Shown here one piece after another: positions 34,101 to 43,050 of a stretch of DNA of 53,706 nucleotides. The stretch is from contig NZ_JABBPC010000031.1 in assembly GCF_012927485.1 (NCBI RefSeq), forward strand, positions 1 to 53,706. Reading direction: 5' to 3'. A program made the position numbers and the translations under genes. The notes beneath the pieces were generated by a model. That model ran no database searches. It was not told the origin of the DNA and saw only the letters and a program-made list of their open reading frames with translations. The stretch is from Polaromonas sp. GTDB taxonomy: Bacteria; Pseudomonadota; Gammaproteobacteria; Burkholderiales; Burkholderiaceae_C. The first letter of the stretch is position 1, and every line of letters begins with the position of its first letter.

Positions 34101-34497
34101 GTCGTGTCTCCGTTGGTTGACTGATTGCAGCCGGCAATTTGGGGGCAAGCCCAGCCGTTGTTACGCCGTAGCCAGCGTGTCTGCCGTTCACACTGATTTT
34201 TGAATAGGGGTCACGGTGCGTCTATCACCGTAAAGGGTAATGTCGGGTAGCCCATATGGGTAATCGGCTTTGTGTGGTGGTGCCGGCCGCCTGATTCATG
34301 GATACCTTACAAGGTCAATCGGCTCCGCCTGACGCAGTAGGCTTTTCAAATCGAAGGGCAGTCTGCTTTGGCGCAGCGCCAGCCAATTTCCTCTTGATCC
34401 TGAATTCCGCGCCCGCGGCGGGGGTTAGCGGTTCACACCCGGTGAAGGTGATGGGGAGTGCGACGGTTCGTTGCGAGCGAAACCCCATGCATTCCGG
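34101..34497. other. 397-bp intergenic region upstream of tusA
   Basis: It holds the third operator (34219-34262) and otherwise no gene I can support. Short frames on both strands have no family resemblance. A TTCAAATC string near 34344 resembles the anticodon arm of selenocysteine tRNA, but no acceptor, D-arm or T-arm pairs with it. Confidence 0.6.
34219..34262. promoter_or_regulatory. 44-bp bipartite operator, copy 3 (tusA-dsrE2 promoter)
   Basis: CGTCTAT (34219-34225) runs into TCACCGTAAAGGGTA (34225-34239), an 8-bp spacer and TAGCCCATATGGGTA (34248-34262). The layout equals copies 1 and 2. The strong half differs from copies 1 and 2 at only one or two of 15 positions. It lies upstream of tusA (minus), with no plus-strand gene downstream. 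Confidence 0.75.
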
Positions 34498-36786
34498 TCA
34501 GCACCTGAGAACAATGGGCTCCAGCGCATCGCCTTGCGCCAGCACTCGGCCAATGGCGACTGTTTTGCCATAGCCAAGTTGGTGTAGCGCGGCAATGCAG
34601 GCATCGACCCGGTCAGCGGGCACTGTGGCCAGCAGGCCGCCTGCGGTTTGTGGGTCAAAAATAAGCGGGTAGTTGGGGTGGTGCATCGCTTCCGCCTGAT
34701 TGCGCAAGGCCCGGCGCAGGCGCACATTGGCCGGCTGCAGCGAGCTTAAAATGCCGGCCGCGCTGGTCTGGGCAGCGCCTTCCAGAAGCGGCAGCGCGGT
34801 CAGGTCGAGCTCGGCGTCCACGCCGGAGGGCCGGGTCATCTCGACCAGATGACCGAGCAGGCCAAAGCCGGTCAGGTCGGTGCAGGCGGTCGCGCCGTGG
34901 GCTTGCAGGCATTGCGCGCCGAGCCGGTTGGACTGGATCATGGAGGCCAGCGCTGCATCAATCCAGCGGCCCCGGGTTTGCAGCCGGGCGTGCGCGGCGA
35001 ACAGCGTGCCGGTGCCTATGGGCTTGGTCAAAATCAGCACATCGCCGACTCGCATGCCGCCCTTTTTCATCACCGTGTGCAGGTCTTCATCGACCAGCCC
35101 GTTGATGGCAAAACCCAGCGCCAGCTCTTTGCCCTCACCAGTGTGACCGCCCACGAGGGCGCAGCCAGCTTCATTGAGCACTTCGACCGCGCCCGTCATC
35201 ATTTGAAACAGCACGTCTTCGACCTTGGCTTCCAGTCCGGAGGGCACGGTAGCAATGGCGGTCGCGGATTGTGCCTCGCCGCCCATCGCAAAAATATCGC
35301 CCAGCGCATGGTTGGCGGCCACCTTGCCGAAGAGGTAGGGGTCGTCAATAAAGGCGCGGAAAAAATCCACCGTATGCACCATGGCCTTGCCCGGAGGAAC
35401 CCGCACGATGGCGGCGTCGTCCGGTGCGTGCAGGCCAATCAGCACATCGTCGCGCTCTATCGGCCGCAGGGCACCCAGAGCGCGCGAAAGTACCGTCGCA
35501 CCGACCTTGGCGCCGCAGCCGCCGCAGCGCATGGCAATCGCAGAAATCGCCTGCGCGGCTTCTTCCTGATCGAGCTTTACGTCTGACGCCACGGCCTTCC
35601 CCATCACCGTTTCGTCCATGGCGGGAAAGGACTGGAACTTGTCCATGAAGCGGCGGTCGATCCAGTCTTTCCAGCGCCAGACCAAGGCCCCGCCCAGACT
35701 CCAGCTTAAAGCCCCCCGCGAGGCCACGGCGCGGCGGTCGCCGGTACTGATCAGCGCCAGCCACTGGTGCTGCGGCCGATAGCTGACCAAGGGTGCGCCT
35801 TGCACCGATCGGCGTAGGTTGGCCGCCAGTGGTTTGGCTTGCCGTACCGCAAACACGCCGGCCTTTTCCAGCGGGCGGCTCATCAACGTGGCGATGTCGC
35901 CCGCTGCAAAGACAGACGGATCGCTCAGACTTTGCAGGTGGTCGTTGACCTGGATGAACCCCGCGCTGTCAAGCGCCAGCCCGGTTTCGCGCAACCACGG
36001 TGCGCCGCTGGCTTGCGTGACCCAAACGATTTCATCCATCTCCAGCACGGTTCCGTCGCCTGTTTGCAGGCCCCGGGCGGAAACCTGGGTCACTTCACTA
36101 TTGAGGTGAAGTACCACCTGACGTTCAGCCAGCACGCGCTCGAAGGTATGGCGCACCCGGCGGTTGTGCGTAGGCAGAATTTCTGAACCACTGCTGAAAA
36201 GGTGAAAATTCAGGTCACTGGGAGCGCGGCCGAGCGCGCGCAATTCGTGTTGCAAGCGGTGTTGCATGGCCAGCGTCAGTTCGACTCCACCAGCGCCCGC
36301 GCCGACGATGGCAATGCGGGTTTTGCCCGCATGTTGCTGCACGCGCTGCAGCAAGGCCAGCCAGCGGTCATTAAAAAGGTGAATCGGCTTGACCGCGACC
36401 GCGTGTTCGGCCGCGCCCGGAACCTGGTTCATCCGCGGCGTCGACCCGATGTTGATGGACAGTCGGTCGTACGCGACCGGGGGCCGATTCCGGCACAACA
36501 CCTTGCCGGCAGCCCGGTCCAGCCCGATCACTTCGTCGCGAAAAAAACGCGCGCCGGCAAATGCAGCCAGCGTATTCAGGTCGATGTGGACCTCGTCGTA
36601 GCTGTAGTGCCCCGCAATATAGCCCGGCAACATGCCCGAGTAGGGCGTGTCTGTGTCCCGGCAGATTACGGTCAGGCGGACACCCGGCAAGGGGTTCATG
36701 CCAAAGCTTTTGAGCACACCGACATGGCTGTGGCCGCCACCGACTAGCACGATATCCCTGAGGACCGGTTGTTCCTGTGATTGCAT
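34498..36786 (-). CDS. selD: NDH-2-like flavoprotein fused to selenide, water dikinase (SelD)
   Basis: A 762-aa fusion. Residues 1-390 are a pyridine-nucleotide disulfide/NDH-2-like flavoprotein (IVLVGGGHSHVGVLKSFGM, AIVGAGAGGVELTLAMQHR, VFAAGDIATLMSR). Residues about 415-762 are SelD, which makes selenophosphate from selenide and ATP: RCGGCGAKVG carries the active Cys, and GGHTGEGKELALGFA and TDLTGFGLLGHL are family blocks. The flavoprotein may supply reduced selenium. Divergent from a PhnDCE-like importer, it fits selenium use, although no selA, selB or tRNA-Sec is visible here. Confidence 0.93.
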   Translation of the reverse strand: MQSQEQPVLRDIVLVGGGHSHVGVLKSFGMNPLPGVRLTVICRDTDTPYSGMLPGYIAGHYSYDEVHIDLNTLAAFAGARFFRDEVIGLDRAAGKVLCRNRPPVAYDRLSINIGSTPRMNQVPGAAEHAVAVKPIHLFNDRWLALLQRVQQHAGKTRIAIVGAGAGGVELTLAMQHRLQHELRALGRAPSDLNFHLFSSGSEILPTHNRRVRHTFERVLAERQVVLHLNSEVTQVSARGLQTGDGTVLEMDEIVWVTQASGAPWLRETGLALDSAGFIQVNDHLQSLSDPSVFAAGDIATLMSRPLEKAGVFAVRQAKPLAANLRRSVQGAPLVSYRPQHQWLALISTGDRRAVASRGALSWSLGGALVWRWKDWIDRRFMDKFQSFPAMDETVMGKAVASDVKLDQEEAAQAISAIAMRCGGCGAKVGATVLSRALGALRPIERDDVLIGLHAPDDAAIVRVPPGKAMVHTVDFFRAFIDDPYLFGKVAANHALGDIFAMGGEAQSATAIATVPSGLEAKVEDVLFQMMTGAVEVLNEAGCALVGGHTGEGKELALGFAINGLVDEDLHTVMKKGGMRVGDVLILTKPIGTGTLFAAHARLQTRGRWIDAALASMIQSNRLGAQCLQAHGATACTDLTGFGLLGHLVEMTRPSGVDAELDLTALPLLEGAAQTSAAGILSSLQPANVRLRRALRNQAEAMHHPNYPLIFDPQTAGGLLATVPADRVDACIAALHQLGYGKTVAIGRVLAQGDALEPIVLRC

Positions 36787-37057
36787 TTCAGTCTTAATTC
36801 ATAAGTTGGTTTGTGCCGGCCCGTGTAACGCGGTGTGGAGCGGATGCGATGGTTCAACGACTAATTACAACAGCGCGGCGCATGGAGCATTCAGCCTGAA
36901 GGGACCCGCAACTTGGCCCGGCCCCTGGTCTGGATGGCGTAGATCAAGCAAGCTACCGGCTACTGTAGCAGGGGCTCCCGTTGTGCTGCGCACAAGGACT
37001 TTCGTTGTCGGGTTAACATCGCCCATCACATTTTTGCCGCTTTGGCAGGAGCCTTTC

Positions 37058-37927
37058 ATGATCCGATTTTCCCGTTGTAAAGCCTTCAGAATTTGGGCTG
37101 CCTGCACTGTGCTGGCTATTACCGGAGTCTCTCAGGCCCAGCAGGTTTTTCGGATTACAACGATTCCTGAAGAGGCGGCGACCGAGCAGGCGCGGAAGTT
37201 CGGCCCGATCGTCAAATATCTGGAGCAAAAGCTTGGCATGAAGGTTGAATTCACCCCCGTGAGCGACTACCCGGCAGCCGTTGAAACGCTGGTTAACAAG
37301 AACGTCGATATGGCTTGGCTCGGCGGCTTTACCTTCATCCAGGCGCAGCACCGGTCGGGCGGCAAGATCATTCCGATTGCCCAACGCGAAGAAGACACTA
37401 AATTCCGGTCGGTATTTATTGCCAAAACCAATTCCGGCATCAAGACGCTGGCCGACCTGAAAGGTAAACAGGTCAGCTTCGGCTCGCAATCCAGCACCTC
37501 CGGCCACCTGATGCCGCGCAGCTTTTTACTCCAGGCGCATATCGACCCGGAACGGGACTTCAAGCGCGTGGCTTACTCGGGCGCGCACGACGCCACGATT
37601 GCCTCCGTCGTCAACGGCAAGGTCGAAGCGGCTGCGCTGGACATCACGGTGTGGAACAAGTTCGTTCAGGAAAAGAGGGTCGATACCCAAGAGGTGAATG
37701 TCTTCTACACCACCCCCGGTTACTACAATTACAACTGGGCCGTGCATGCCGACATGCCGGTGGCCCTGCGTGAGAAAGTCACCAAGGCGCTGATAGATAT
37801 CGACCCGGCAACGCCACAGGGCAAGGAAATTCTCGACCTTAACCGTGCCACGCGCTATATCCCGACCAAGGCGGAGAATTACCAGGGCATCGAGGCCGCT
37901 GCCCGCAGTGCGGGCTTGCTGAAGTAA
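37058..37927 (+). CDS. PhnD-like periplasmic binding protein, putative selenium-oxyanion transporter
   Basis: A 289-aa substrate-binding protein with a Sec signal (residues 8-27, FRIWAACTVLAITGVSQAQQ) and the PhnD fold (IPEEAATEQARKFGPIVKYLEQKLG, VDMAWLGGFTFIQAQ, FGSQSSTSGHLMPRSFL). PhnD-like proteins next to selD are annotated as putative selenate binders, and the position here fits that class. The ligand is not proven. GGAG lies nine bases before ATG 37058. The 271 bp between selD and this gene is a divergent promoter region. Confidence 0.88.
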   Translation: MIRFSRCKAFRIWAACTVLAITGVSQAQQVFRITTIPEEAATEQARKFGPIVKYLEQKLGMKVEFTPVSDYPAAVETLVNKNVDMAWLGGFTFIQAQHRSGGKIIPIAQREEDTKFRSVFIAKTNSGIKTLADLKGKQVSFGSQSSTSGHLMPRSFLLQAHIDPERDFKRVAYSGAHDATIASVVNGKVEAAALDITVWNKFVQEKRVDTQEVNVFYTTPGYYNYNWAVHADMPVALREKVTKALIDIDPATPQGKEILDLNRATRYIPTKAENYQGIEAAARSAGLLK

Positions 37928-37973
37928 GTGGCTTGTTTCCTAGCTTGGTCATCGGACGCGGGCCTGTTTAGTT

Positions 37974-38807
37974 ATGAAAATTAGTCTTCGGGACGTGTCT
38001 GCCCGGCATCCCGCCGCAAAGGCTACTACCGCTGCCGCGCTGCGTGGCCTGTCGCTGCAGATGGCCTCTGGCGAGCAGGTCGCCGTTATCGGACCGTCGG
38101 GTGCAGGCAAGACCACGCTGTTGCATCTGCTGTGCTGTGCACTGCCGCCTTCGACCGGCTGTCTGGAGCTGAACGCGCGCGACCCTTGGAAACTGCCGCG
38201 CGGCCAGTTGCAGCGGCTGCGGGGCGAGCTTTTTCTGGCGCCACAGGTGCCACCCTTGCCGCCGCGTCAACGTGTTGTGACCGCCGTACTGGCCGGACGC
38301 CTGCCGCAGATCGGACTATGGCAAAGCCTTCGCAGCCTTTTTTATCCGACGGCAATAACGCAGGCCGATGCCGCGCTGGCGCGCTTCGATCTGAGCGACA
38401 AACTATTCGCCCGGGTCGACCGGCTCTCCGGCGGCGAGCGTCAGCGCGTCGGTCTGGCCCGTGCGCTGGTCACGCAGGCGACCTTGCTGCTGGTCGATGA
38501 GCCGCTTTCCGCGCTGGACCCGACGCGCGGGTTGCAGGCCCTTGTGTCTTTAACACAGGCCGCGCAAGAGCGCGGTGCCACGCTGGTCTGCACCTTGCAT
38601 CACGTCGAGATGGCGTTGCAGCATTTTCCGCGCATTGTCGGTTTACGTGACGGAGCACTGGCGTTTGATCTGTCGGCGGCCGAGGTGACGCCCGAGCGTC
38701 TGAGGGCGCTCTATGCCCAGCATTTGCACGAGCTTACCGGCCCCGGCCCCGCCGCACCGGATCTGCCCGTTGCCGTTCTGCCGCCTAGGGTCATGAACTG
38801 CCGCTGA
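37974..38807 (+). CDS. PhnC-like ABC transporter ATP-binding protein
   Basis: A 277-aa ATPase with Walker A GPSGAGKTTLLHLL, signature LSGGERQRVGLARAL, Walker B LLLVDEPLSALDP and the H-loop His in CTLHHVEMAL. The PhnC-type spacer between Walker A and the signature motif is kept. It energises import for the preceding binding protein. The ATG is 47 bp after that gene's stop. Confidence 0.92.
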   Translation: MKISLRDVSARHPAAKATTAAALRGLSLQMASGEQVAVIGPSGAGKTTLLHLLCCALPPSTGCLELNARDPWKLPRGQLQRLRGELFLAPQVPPLPPRQRVVTAVLAGRLPQIGLWQSLRSLFYPTAITQADAALARFDLSDKLFARVDRLSGGERQRVGLARALVTQATLLLVDEPLSALDPTRGLQALVSLTQAAQERGATLVCTLHHVEMALQHFPRIVGLRDGALAFDLSAAEVTPERLRALYAQHLHELTGPGPAAPDLPVAVLPPRVMNCR

Positions 38808-38832
38808 CGGGCCTGCGGCATCCCCTTTCACC

Positions 38833-39678
38833 ATGACCAGCACGGTTGCTCGCTTACCCTCGCGCCCCGAACGGCGCGACCCGGCTTGGCGCGGGCGCGT
38901 GTTCTGGACACTGGCCGCACTGTTGTTGCTCTGGCCCGCGCTGGTGCTGACCGAATTCAAGCCCTGGCTAATGATCGAGCCGGGCACGCTCAAGTCCACC
39001 CTCAGGTTTCTCAGCGATTTTGTGCCGCCCAAGGTAGAACCGGAATTCTTGTGGCTCGTTGCGCGCGAAACGTGGCGCACGGTGGCGATTGCGACCGCTG
39101 GCATGGCATTGGCGCTGCTGCTGGCTGTGCCACTGACGCTGTTGTCGGTACGCGCCTTGTCGGTATCGGCCTTGAGCGGACGCATGGCGCTCATGCCAGC
39201 TGCAGTGCGCCAGTTGGTGCGATGGATCCTGATCCTGCTGCGCAGCGTACCCGAGTTGATCTGGGCACTGGTCTTTGTACGCGTGGTCGGGCTCGGGCCA
39301 ACCGCAGGTGTATTGGCCATTGCGCTGACCTACAGCGGCATGCTCGGCAAGGTCTACGGCGAAATTCTGGAGAGTGGGGAAAGTCACGCCACCGTGACGC
39401 TGCTACGCAATGGCTCGGGTCGGCTGCAGGCTTTCTTTTATGGTTTGTTGCCGCAGAACGCGCCCGAGTTGACCAGCTACAGCGTCTATCGCTGGGAGTG
39501 CGCCATCCGCTCGTCGGCGGTGCTGGGCTTTGTGGGCGCAGGTGGCTTGGGGCAACAGATGGACGCCTCTATGAAAATGTTTAACGGCGCCGAAGTCAGT
39601 ACGATGCTGCTCGTATTCATGGCACTGGTCGGGTTTGCGGACAAAGCCAGCGCCTGGCTGCGCAAGGCTTTGGGTTGA
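38833..39678 (+). CDS. PhnE-like ABC permease 1
   Basis: A 281-aa permease of the phosphonate/selenium transporter family with about six helices (VFWTLAALLLLWPALVLTEF, AIATAGMALALLLAVPLTLL, LVRWILILLRSVPELIWALVF). The EAA-like loop is in YSVYRWECAIRSSAVLGFVGAGGLGQQ. It starts 25 bp after the ATPase gene and forms the channel with the second permease. Confidence 0.92.
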   Translation: MTSTVARLPSRPERRDPAWRGRVFWTLAALLLLWPALVLTEFKPWLMIEPGTLKSTLRFLSDFVPPKVEPEFLWLVARETWRTVAIATAGMALALLLAVPLTLLSVRALSVSALSGRMALMPAAVRQLVRWILILLRSVPELIWALVFVRVVGLGPTAGVLAIALTYSGMLGKVYGEILESGESHATVTLLRNGSGRLQAFFYGLLPQNAPELTSYSVYRWECAIRSSAVLGFVGAGGLGQQMDASMKMFNGAEVSTMLLVFMALVGFADKASAWLRKALG

Positions 39679-39692
39679 AGCAGGACACCGCC

Positions 39693-40532
39693 ATGAATGA
39701 CTTGCGTCCTTCTGCACCAGCAGGCAACGAGGTGTATCGCATGCCACCGGCTCTGTTTGGTGCACGTTGCAAAGTATGCTGGCTGGTGAGCGGAGTGGCT
39801 GCGTTGGTGGCGCTGAGTTTCTGGTCGCTGGATTTACAGTGGGCGCAATTTTTTTCGGTCGGTGCGCTGCGCAAAATGGGGCGCTTTGCCGGCGAATTGA
39901 TGCATCCCACCGGCGAAGTCGTTTTCCTTCGCAAGCTGCTAGGCGCCACGCTGGAAACGCTGGCCATGTCGGCGCTTGGGACCTTGATCGCGGCAATACT
40001 CGGCCTTCTGCTGGCTTTGCCCGCAAGCCAAACTCATGCCCAGGACAGGGCGCCCTACAAAGGACTCACCCGCTTGCTGCTCAATGCGCTGCGCAGCATC
40101 CCCGAACTGGTATGGGCGGCGCTGCTGCTTATTGCCGCGGGGCTAGGACCCATGGCCGGCACCCTGGCGCTGGCCTTGCACACGACCGGCGTGCTTGGAC
40201 GGCTGTTTGCCGAGGCGATTGAAAACGTTCCCGAGGGCCCAGGCTTCGCGCTCCGGCTACGCGGTATCGGTGAAGGCAGAGTGTTTTGCTACGCCACATT
40301 TTTCCAGGTGCTGCCGCAACTGCTCAGCTACACGCTGTACCGTTGGGAAAACAACATTCGCGCAGCCGCCATCCTGGGGGTGGTGGGGGCGGGCGGATTG
40401 GGGCAGATGCTGGCGTTTTACATGGGCCTTTTCCAGATGGACGAGACCAGTTCCATTTTGCTGGCGATGATCGCGCTGGTGACGCTGGTCGACGCCCTGA
40501 GCTACCTGTCGCGGCGCGTCATGGCGCGCTAA
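39693..40532 (+). CDS. PhnE-like ABC permease 2
   Basis: A 279-aa partner permease (VCWLVSGVAALVALSFWSL, LETLAMSALGTLIAAILGLLL, LLNALRSIPELVWAALLLIAAG, YTLYRWENNIRAAAILGVVGAGGLGQ). It has the same fold and loop as permease 1, the two being paralogues. ATG 39693 lies 14 bp after the permease 1 stop; a TTG at 39675 would overlap it. Confidence 0.92.
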   Translation: MNDLRPSAPAGNEVYRMPPALFGARCKVCWLVSGVAALVALSFWSLDLQWAQFFSVGALRKMGRFAGELMHPTGEVVFLRKLLGATLETLAMSALGTLIAAILGLLLALPASQTHAQDRAPYKGLTRLLLNALRSIPELVWAALLLIAAGLGPMAGTLALALHTTGVLGRLFAEAIENVPEGPGFALRLRGIGEGRVFCYATFFQVLPQLLSYTLYRWENNIRAAAILGVVGAGGLGQMLAFYMGLFQMDETSSILLAMIALVTLVDALSYLSRRVMAR

Positions 40533-40876
40533 TCCCGCGCTGCACACTGGCAATTTCACCCTTTGTGTCGAGATCCATCCAAAATGGCCGCGCATTGTTG
40601 CCTTAAAGACCGGTGACACAACAGGCTGAAAAATCTAAATCGGTGCCTGAAGAAGACATCAGCTTGCTGCCGGATTTGCACCGCTCGGCCAAAAACAGGC
40701 CAGTGAGCGAGCGTTCGTGCACAGTACGACGGTGTCCAAGTCGTCATGCGGGCTCATCAAGCTTACGGATTTTCACGGTTCGCCAGCCAGGGTCGGGACG
40801 CGGCGGCCCAGATGCGTCATGATGCGGTAATCCGAGTCGATATAGTCGGGTCATTGACACCCCAACGAGGACGACC
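40533..40876. other. 344-bp gap after the selenium-type transporter
   Basis: No convincing gene. A plus-strand frame 40613-40822 (GTG start, 69 aa, MTQQAEKSKSVPEEDISLLP) has a reasonable beginning but an Arg/Ser-rich tail without homology, so it may be the remnant of a lost gene. I see no terminator hairpin. Confidence 0.5.
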
Positions 40877-41491
40877 ATGAGGTTTGCTGCGTCGCTTCAA
40901 TTTAAATGCTGGCCATCAACGCGCGCTGGCTATCGCGCGGTCTCAATTTCTTTGCTGATGGGCAGTCAGATCGCTTGCACCTCTCCGGTCCAACGCGCAG
41001 TTGACAATTCCCAGCTGGCTTCACCGTCGGCAAGCACTCCTCTCCCGCCCGCGTCGAACGCGCCCGCCGATTCCATTGGCTTCGTTTGGCCCGCCAACGG
41101 ACCGATGATTGCCAAATTTGATGGGCGCGGCAAAGGGATTAATATTTCGGGGCGGTCTGGTGACCCGGTCGTGGCAGCCGCCGATGGTCTGGTCGTTTAT
41201 TCCGGATCAACCCTTCCCGGCTATGGCAACTTGTTGATTCTCAAGCACAGCAAAAACTTTATCACTGCCTACGCACACAATCGGACACTGCTGGTCAAGG
41301 AAAATCAGACAGTAAAAAAAGGCCAGCAGATTGCCGAAATGGGTAACAGCGACACCGATCGCGTAAACCTGCATTTTGAGATCCGCCGACAGGGCAAGCC
41401 GATAAATCCGGAACTTTATCTACCGCCAAGAGCTTTGAGGTTGCTCGGCAGCCCCACCGGAGCACAGCCGCCTGCGCCGTCAACGCGCTAG
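40877..41491 (+). CDS. NlpD/LytM-like M23-fold lipoprotein, catalytic residues degenerate
   Basis: A 204-aa protein. A basic N-terminus and hydrophobic stretch end at SQIAC, a probable lipobox. After a Pro/Ser-rich linker, residues 65-190 form an M23 domain (FVWPANGPMIAKFDGRGKGINISG, AADGLVVYSGSTLPGYGNLL, TAYAHNRTLLVKENQTVKKGQ, VNLHFEIRRQGKPINPELYL). The first zinc-ligand motif HxxxD is replaced by GKGINIS, so it is probably an amidase activator like NlpD, not an active peptidase. Confidence 0.87.
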   Translation: MRFAASLQFKCWPSTRAGYRAVSISLLMGSQIACTSPVQRAVDNSQLASPSASTPLPPASNAPADSIGFVWPANGPMIAKFDGRGKGINISGRSGDPVVAAADGLVVYSGSTLPGYGNLLILKHSKNFITAYAHNRTLLVKENQTVKKGQQIAEMGNSDTDRVNLHFEIRRQGKPINPELYLPPRALRLLGSPTGAQPPAPSTR

Positions 41492-41514
41492 CCGGCCACG
41501 GATATCTTTCCTAA

Positions 41515-41716
41515 TTGAGCACAGTGCGGACTGTTGCTGACGTTTGAATACCCGGCGTACTGCAGGTAATACGTGGCGTTGAAGCGGCTCAAGCGGGGTT
41601 AACGGAATGTTGATCAGGCCGGGAACATCGAGCGAAGGCGGCGACTTCAGCGCTCTCGCGAACGTCGATCATCGTTGCGCCCTCGCCACGCATGCGGCGC
41701 AAGGCGGTGGGGCAAT
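41515..41716 (-). pseudogene. rhodanese-domain remnant
   Basis: Downstream of the thioredoxin-like gene the minus strand reads GATMIDVRESAEVAAFA (from about 41669), then after a one-base shift DVPGLINIPLTPLEPLQR, and after a deletion YYLQYAGYSNVSN. These are the start, middle and end of a rhodanese domain, but the central CRSGxRS active-site loop is lost and the frame is broken. AAGGAGA at 41722-41716 could be its old ribosome binding site. It is a decayed sulfurtransferase gene. Confidence 0.6.
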
Positions 41717-41730
41717 CTCCTTCGGTTCGT

Positions 41731-41964
41731 TTAGGCTGACAGCCACTTTTCGATTTTGTCGCGGCTGGGCACGCCGCCGGCATGCACCACCTTGCCGTCG
41801 ATGACCACGCCGGGCGTGCTCATCACGCCGTAGCGCATGATCTGGCGCAGATCTTCGACCTTTTCCAGCGTCACTGAAATGCCCTTGGCTTGCGCCACCT
41901 GGTCAATCAGGGCGATGGTGTTTTTACAGTTAGCGCAGCCGGTTCCGAGAACTTTGATGTTCAT
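41731..41964 (-). CDS. small thioredoxin-fold protein with CxxC
   Basis: A 77-aa redox protein of the thioredoxin-like 'small protein' family: LGTGCANCKNTIALIDQVA has the active CANC at residues 10-13, and STPGVVIDGKVVHAGG contains the cis-Pro. Such genes regularly pair with DUF318 permeases, as here (39 bp after the permease). It probably reduces or delivers a metal or thiol substrate to the permease; the substrate is unknown. Confidence 0.9.
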   Translation of the reverse strand: MNIKVLGTGCANCKNTIALIDQVAQAKGISVTLEKVEDLRQIMRYGVMSTPGVVIDGKVVHAGGVPSRDKIEKWLSA

Positions 41965-42003
41965 GATGACTCCTGTTTAATTTTAAGATGGGGTTGCTTG
42001 AGC

Positions 42004-43050
42004 TCAAAGCACTGCGTTGAAAACATAGCCGACCAGCAAAATTCCGGTCGCCACTACGCCTACAAAGACGACGATCAGCCGCACTTTCAGCACCTTGCGA
42101 AGAATGATCATTTCCGGCAAGGACAGCGCAATCACGCTCATCATGAATGCCAGCACCGTCCCTAATGCGGCACCCTTGGCCAGCAAGGCTTGCACGATGG
42201 GTATCACGCCAGCCGCGTTGGAATACAGGGGCACGCCGATCACTACCGCCAGCGGCACCGACCACCAGGCTTCCTTGCCCATGAAACTGGCCATGAAGTC
42301 TTCCGGAACGTAGCTGTGGATGCCCGCACCGACGGCGATGCCGACCAAAATATACGGCCAGACTCTGCCGACAATCTCGCGCACGGAATTGAAACCACTC
42401 TGAATGCGCTCTCCGAGCGAGATGCCCGTGTCTTCAAATTCAGCGGCTATCCTGGGCATGTCGCGCACCCAGTCTTCCAAATGGGCTTCCATGTTGAGAC
42501 GCCCAATGATCCAGCCTGCCACGATGGCGACACCCAGTCCCAAGCTCATGTAGAGCAAGGCCACCTTCCAGCCGAACATGCCAAACAGCAGCGTCAGCGC
42601 CACTTCGTTGACCATGGGAGCAGAAATCAGAAAAGAGAAGGTCACGCCGAGCGGCACCCCGGCCTGCACGAAGCCAATAAACAGCGGCACGGCCGAGCAG
42701 GAGCAAAACGGAGTCACGATCCCTAGCGAGGCGGCCATCACATTGGCCACGCCCTCGGTCTTGCCCGCCAGCAGCGCCCGCGTGCGTTCTGGCGTGAAAT
42801 AACTGTTGATCATGCCCATGACAAACACCACGCCTGTCAGCAGCATCAGCACCTTGGGCGTGTCGTAGAAGAAGAATTGCAGGGCGCCGCCCAGATGGCT
42901 GGCGCGGTCCACCGGCAAAGCGGCGACCAGGGCTTCAGCAGCAGGATCAAGCGTTTGGTACAAGCCGAACCAGACGATCGCAGCCAGGATCAAGAAAGCA
43001 ATCGGCTGCCGCAACGGCCAGGATTTCAGAGGAGTCGCAAGGGTGTTCAT
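42004..43050 (-). CDS. DUF318/UPF0718 (YraQ-like) permease
   Basis: A 348-aa membrane protein with about eight to ten helices. The conserved GIVTPFCSCSAVPLFIGFVQAG motif, with its CSCS, and PMVNEVALTLLFGMFG are characteristic of this permease family, linked to arsenic, copper or other metal export. ATG 43050 is used; a TTG at 43077 lies upstream without homology. It forms an operon with the CxxC protein. Confidence 0.9.
   Translation of the reverse strand: MNTLATPLKSWPLRQPIAFLILAAIVWFGLYQTLDPAAEALVAALPVDRASHLGGALQFFFYDTPKVLMLLTGVVFVMGMINSYFTPERTRALLAGKTEGVANVMAASLGIVTPFCSCSAVPLFIGFVQAGVPLGVTFSFLISAPMVNEVALTLLFGMFGWKVALLYMSLGLGVAIVAGWIIGRLNMEAHLEDWVRDMPRIAAEFEDTGISLGERIQSGFNSVREIVGRVWPYILVGIAVGAGIHSYVPEDFMASFMGKEAWWSVPLAVVIGVPLYSNAAGVIPIVQALLAKGAALGTVLAFMMSVIALSLPEMIILRKVLKVRLIVVFVGVVATGILLVGYVFNAVL

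Noticed and set aside
34263..34497. Possible selenocysteine tRNA near selD
   Set aside because: A TTCAAATC string resembles its anticodon loop, but flanking bases do not pair into acceptor, D or T arms, and no long variable arm forms.
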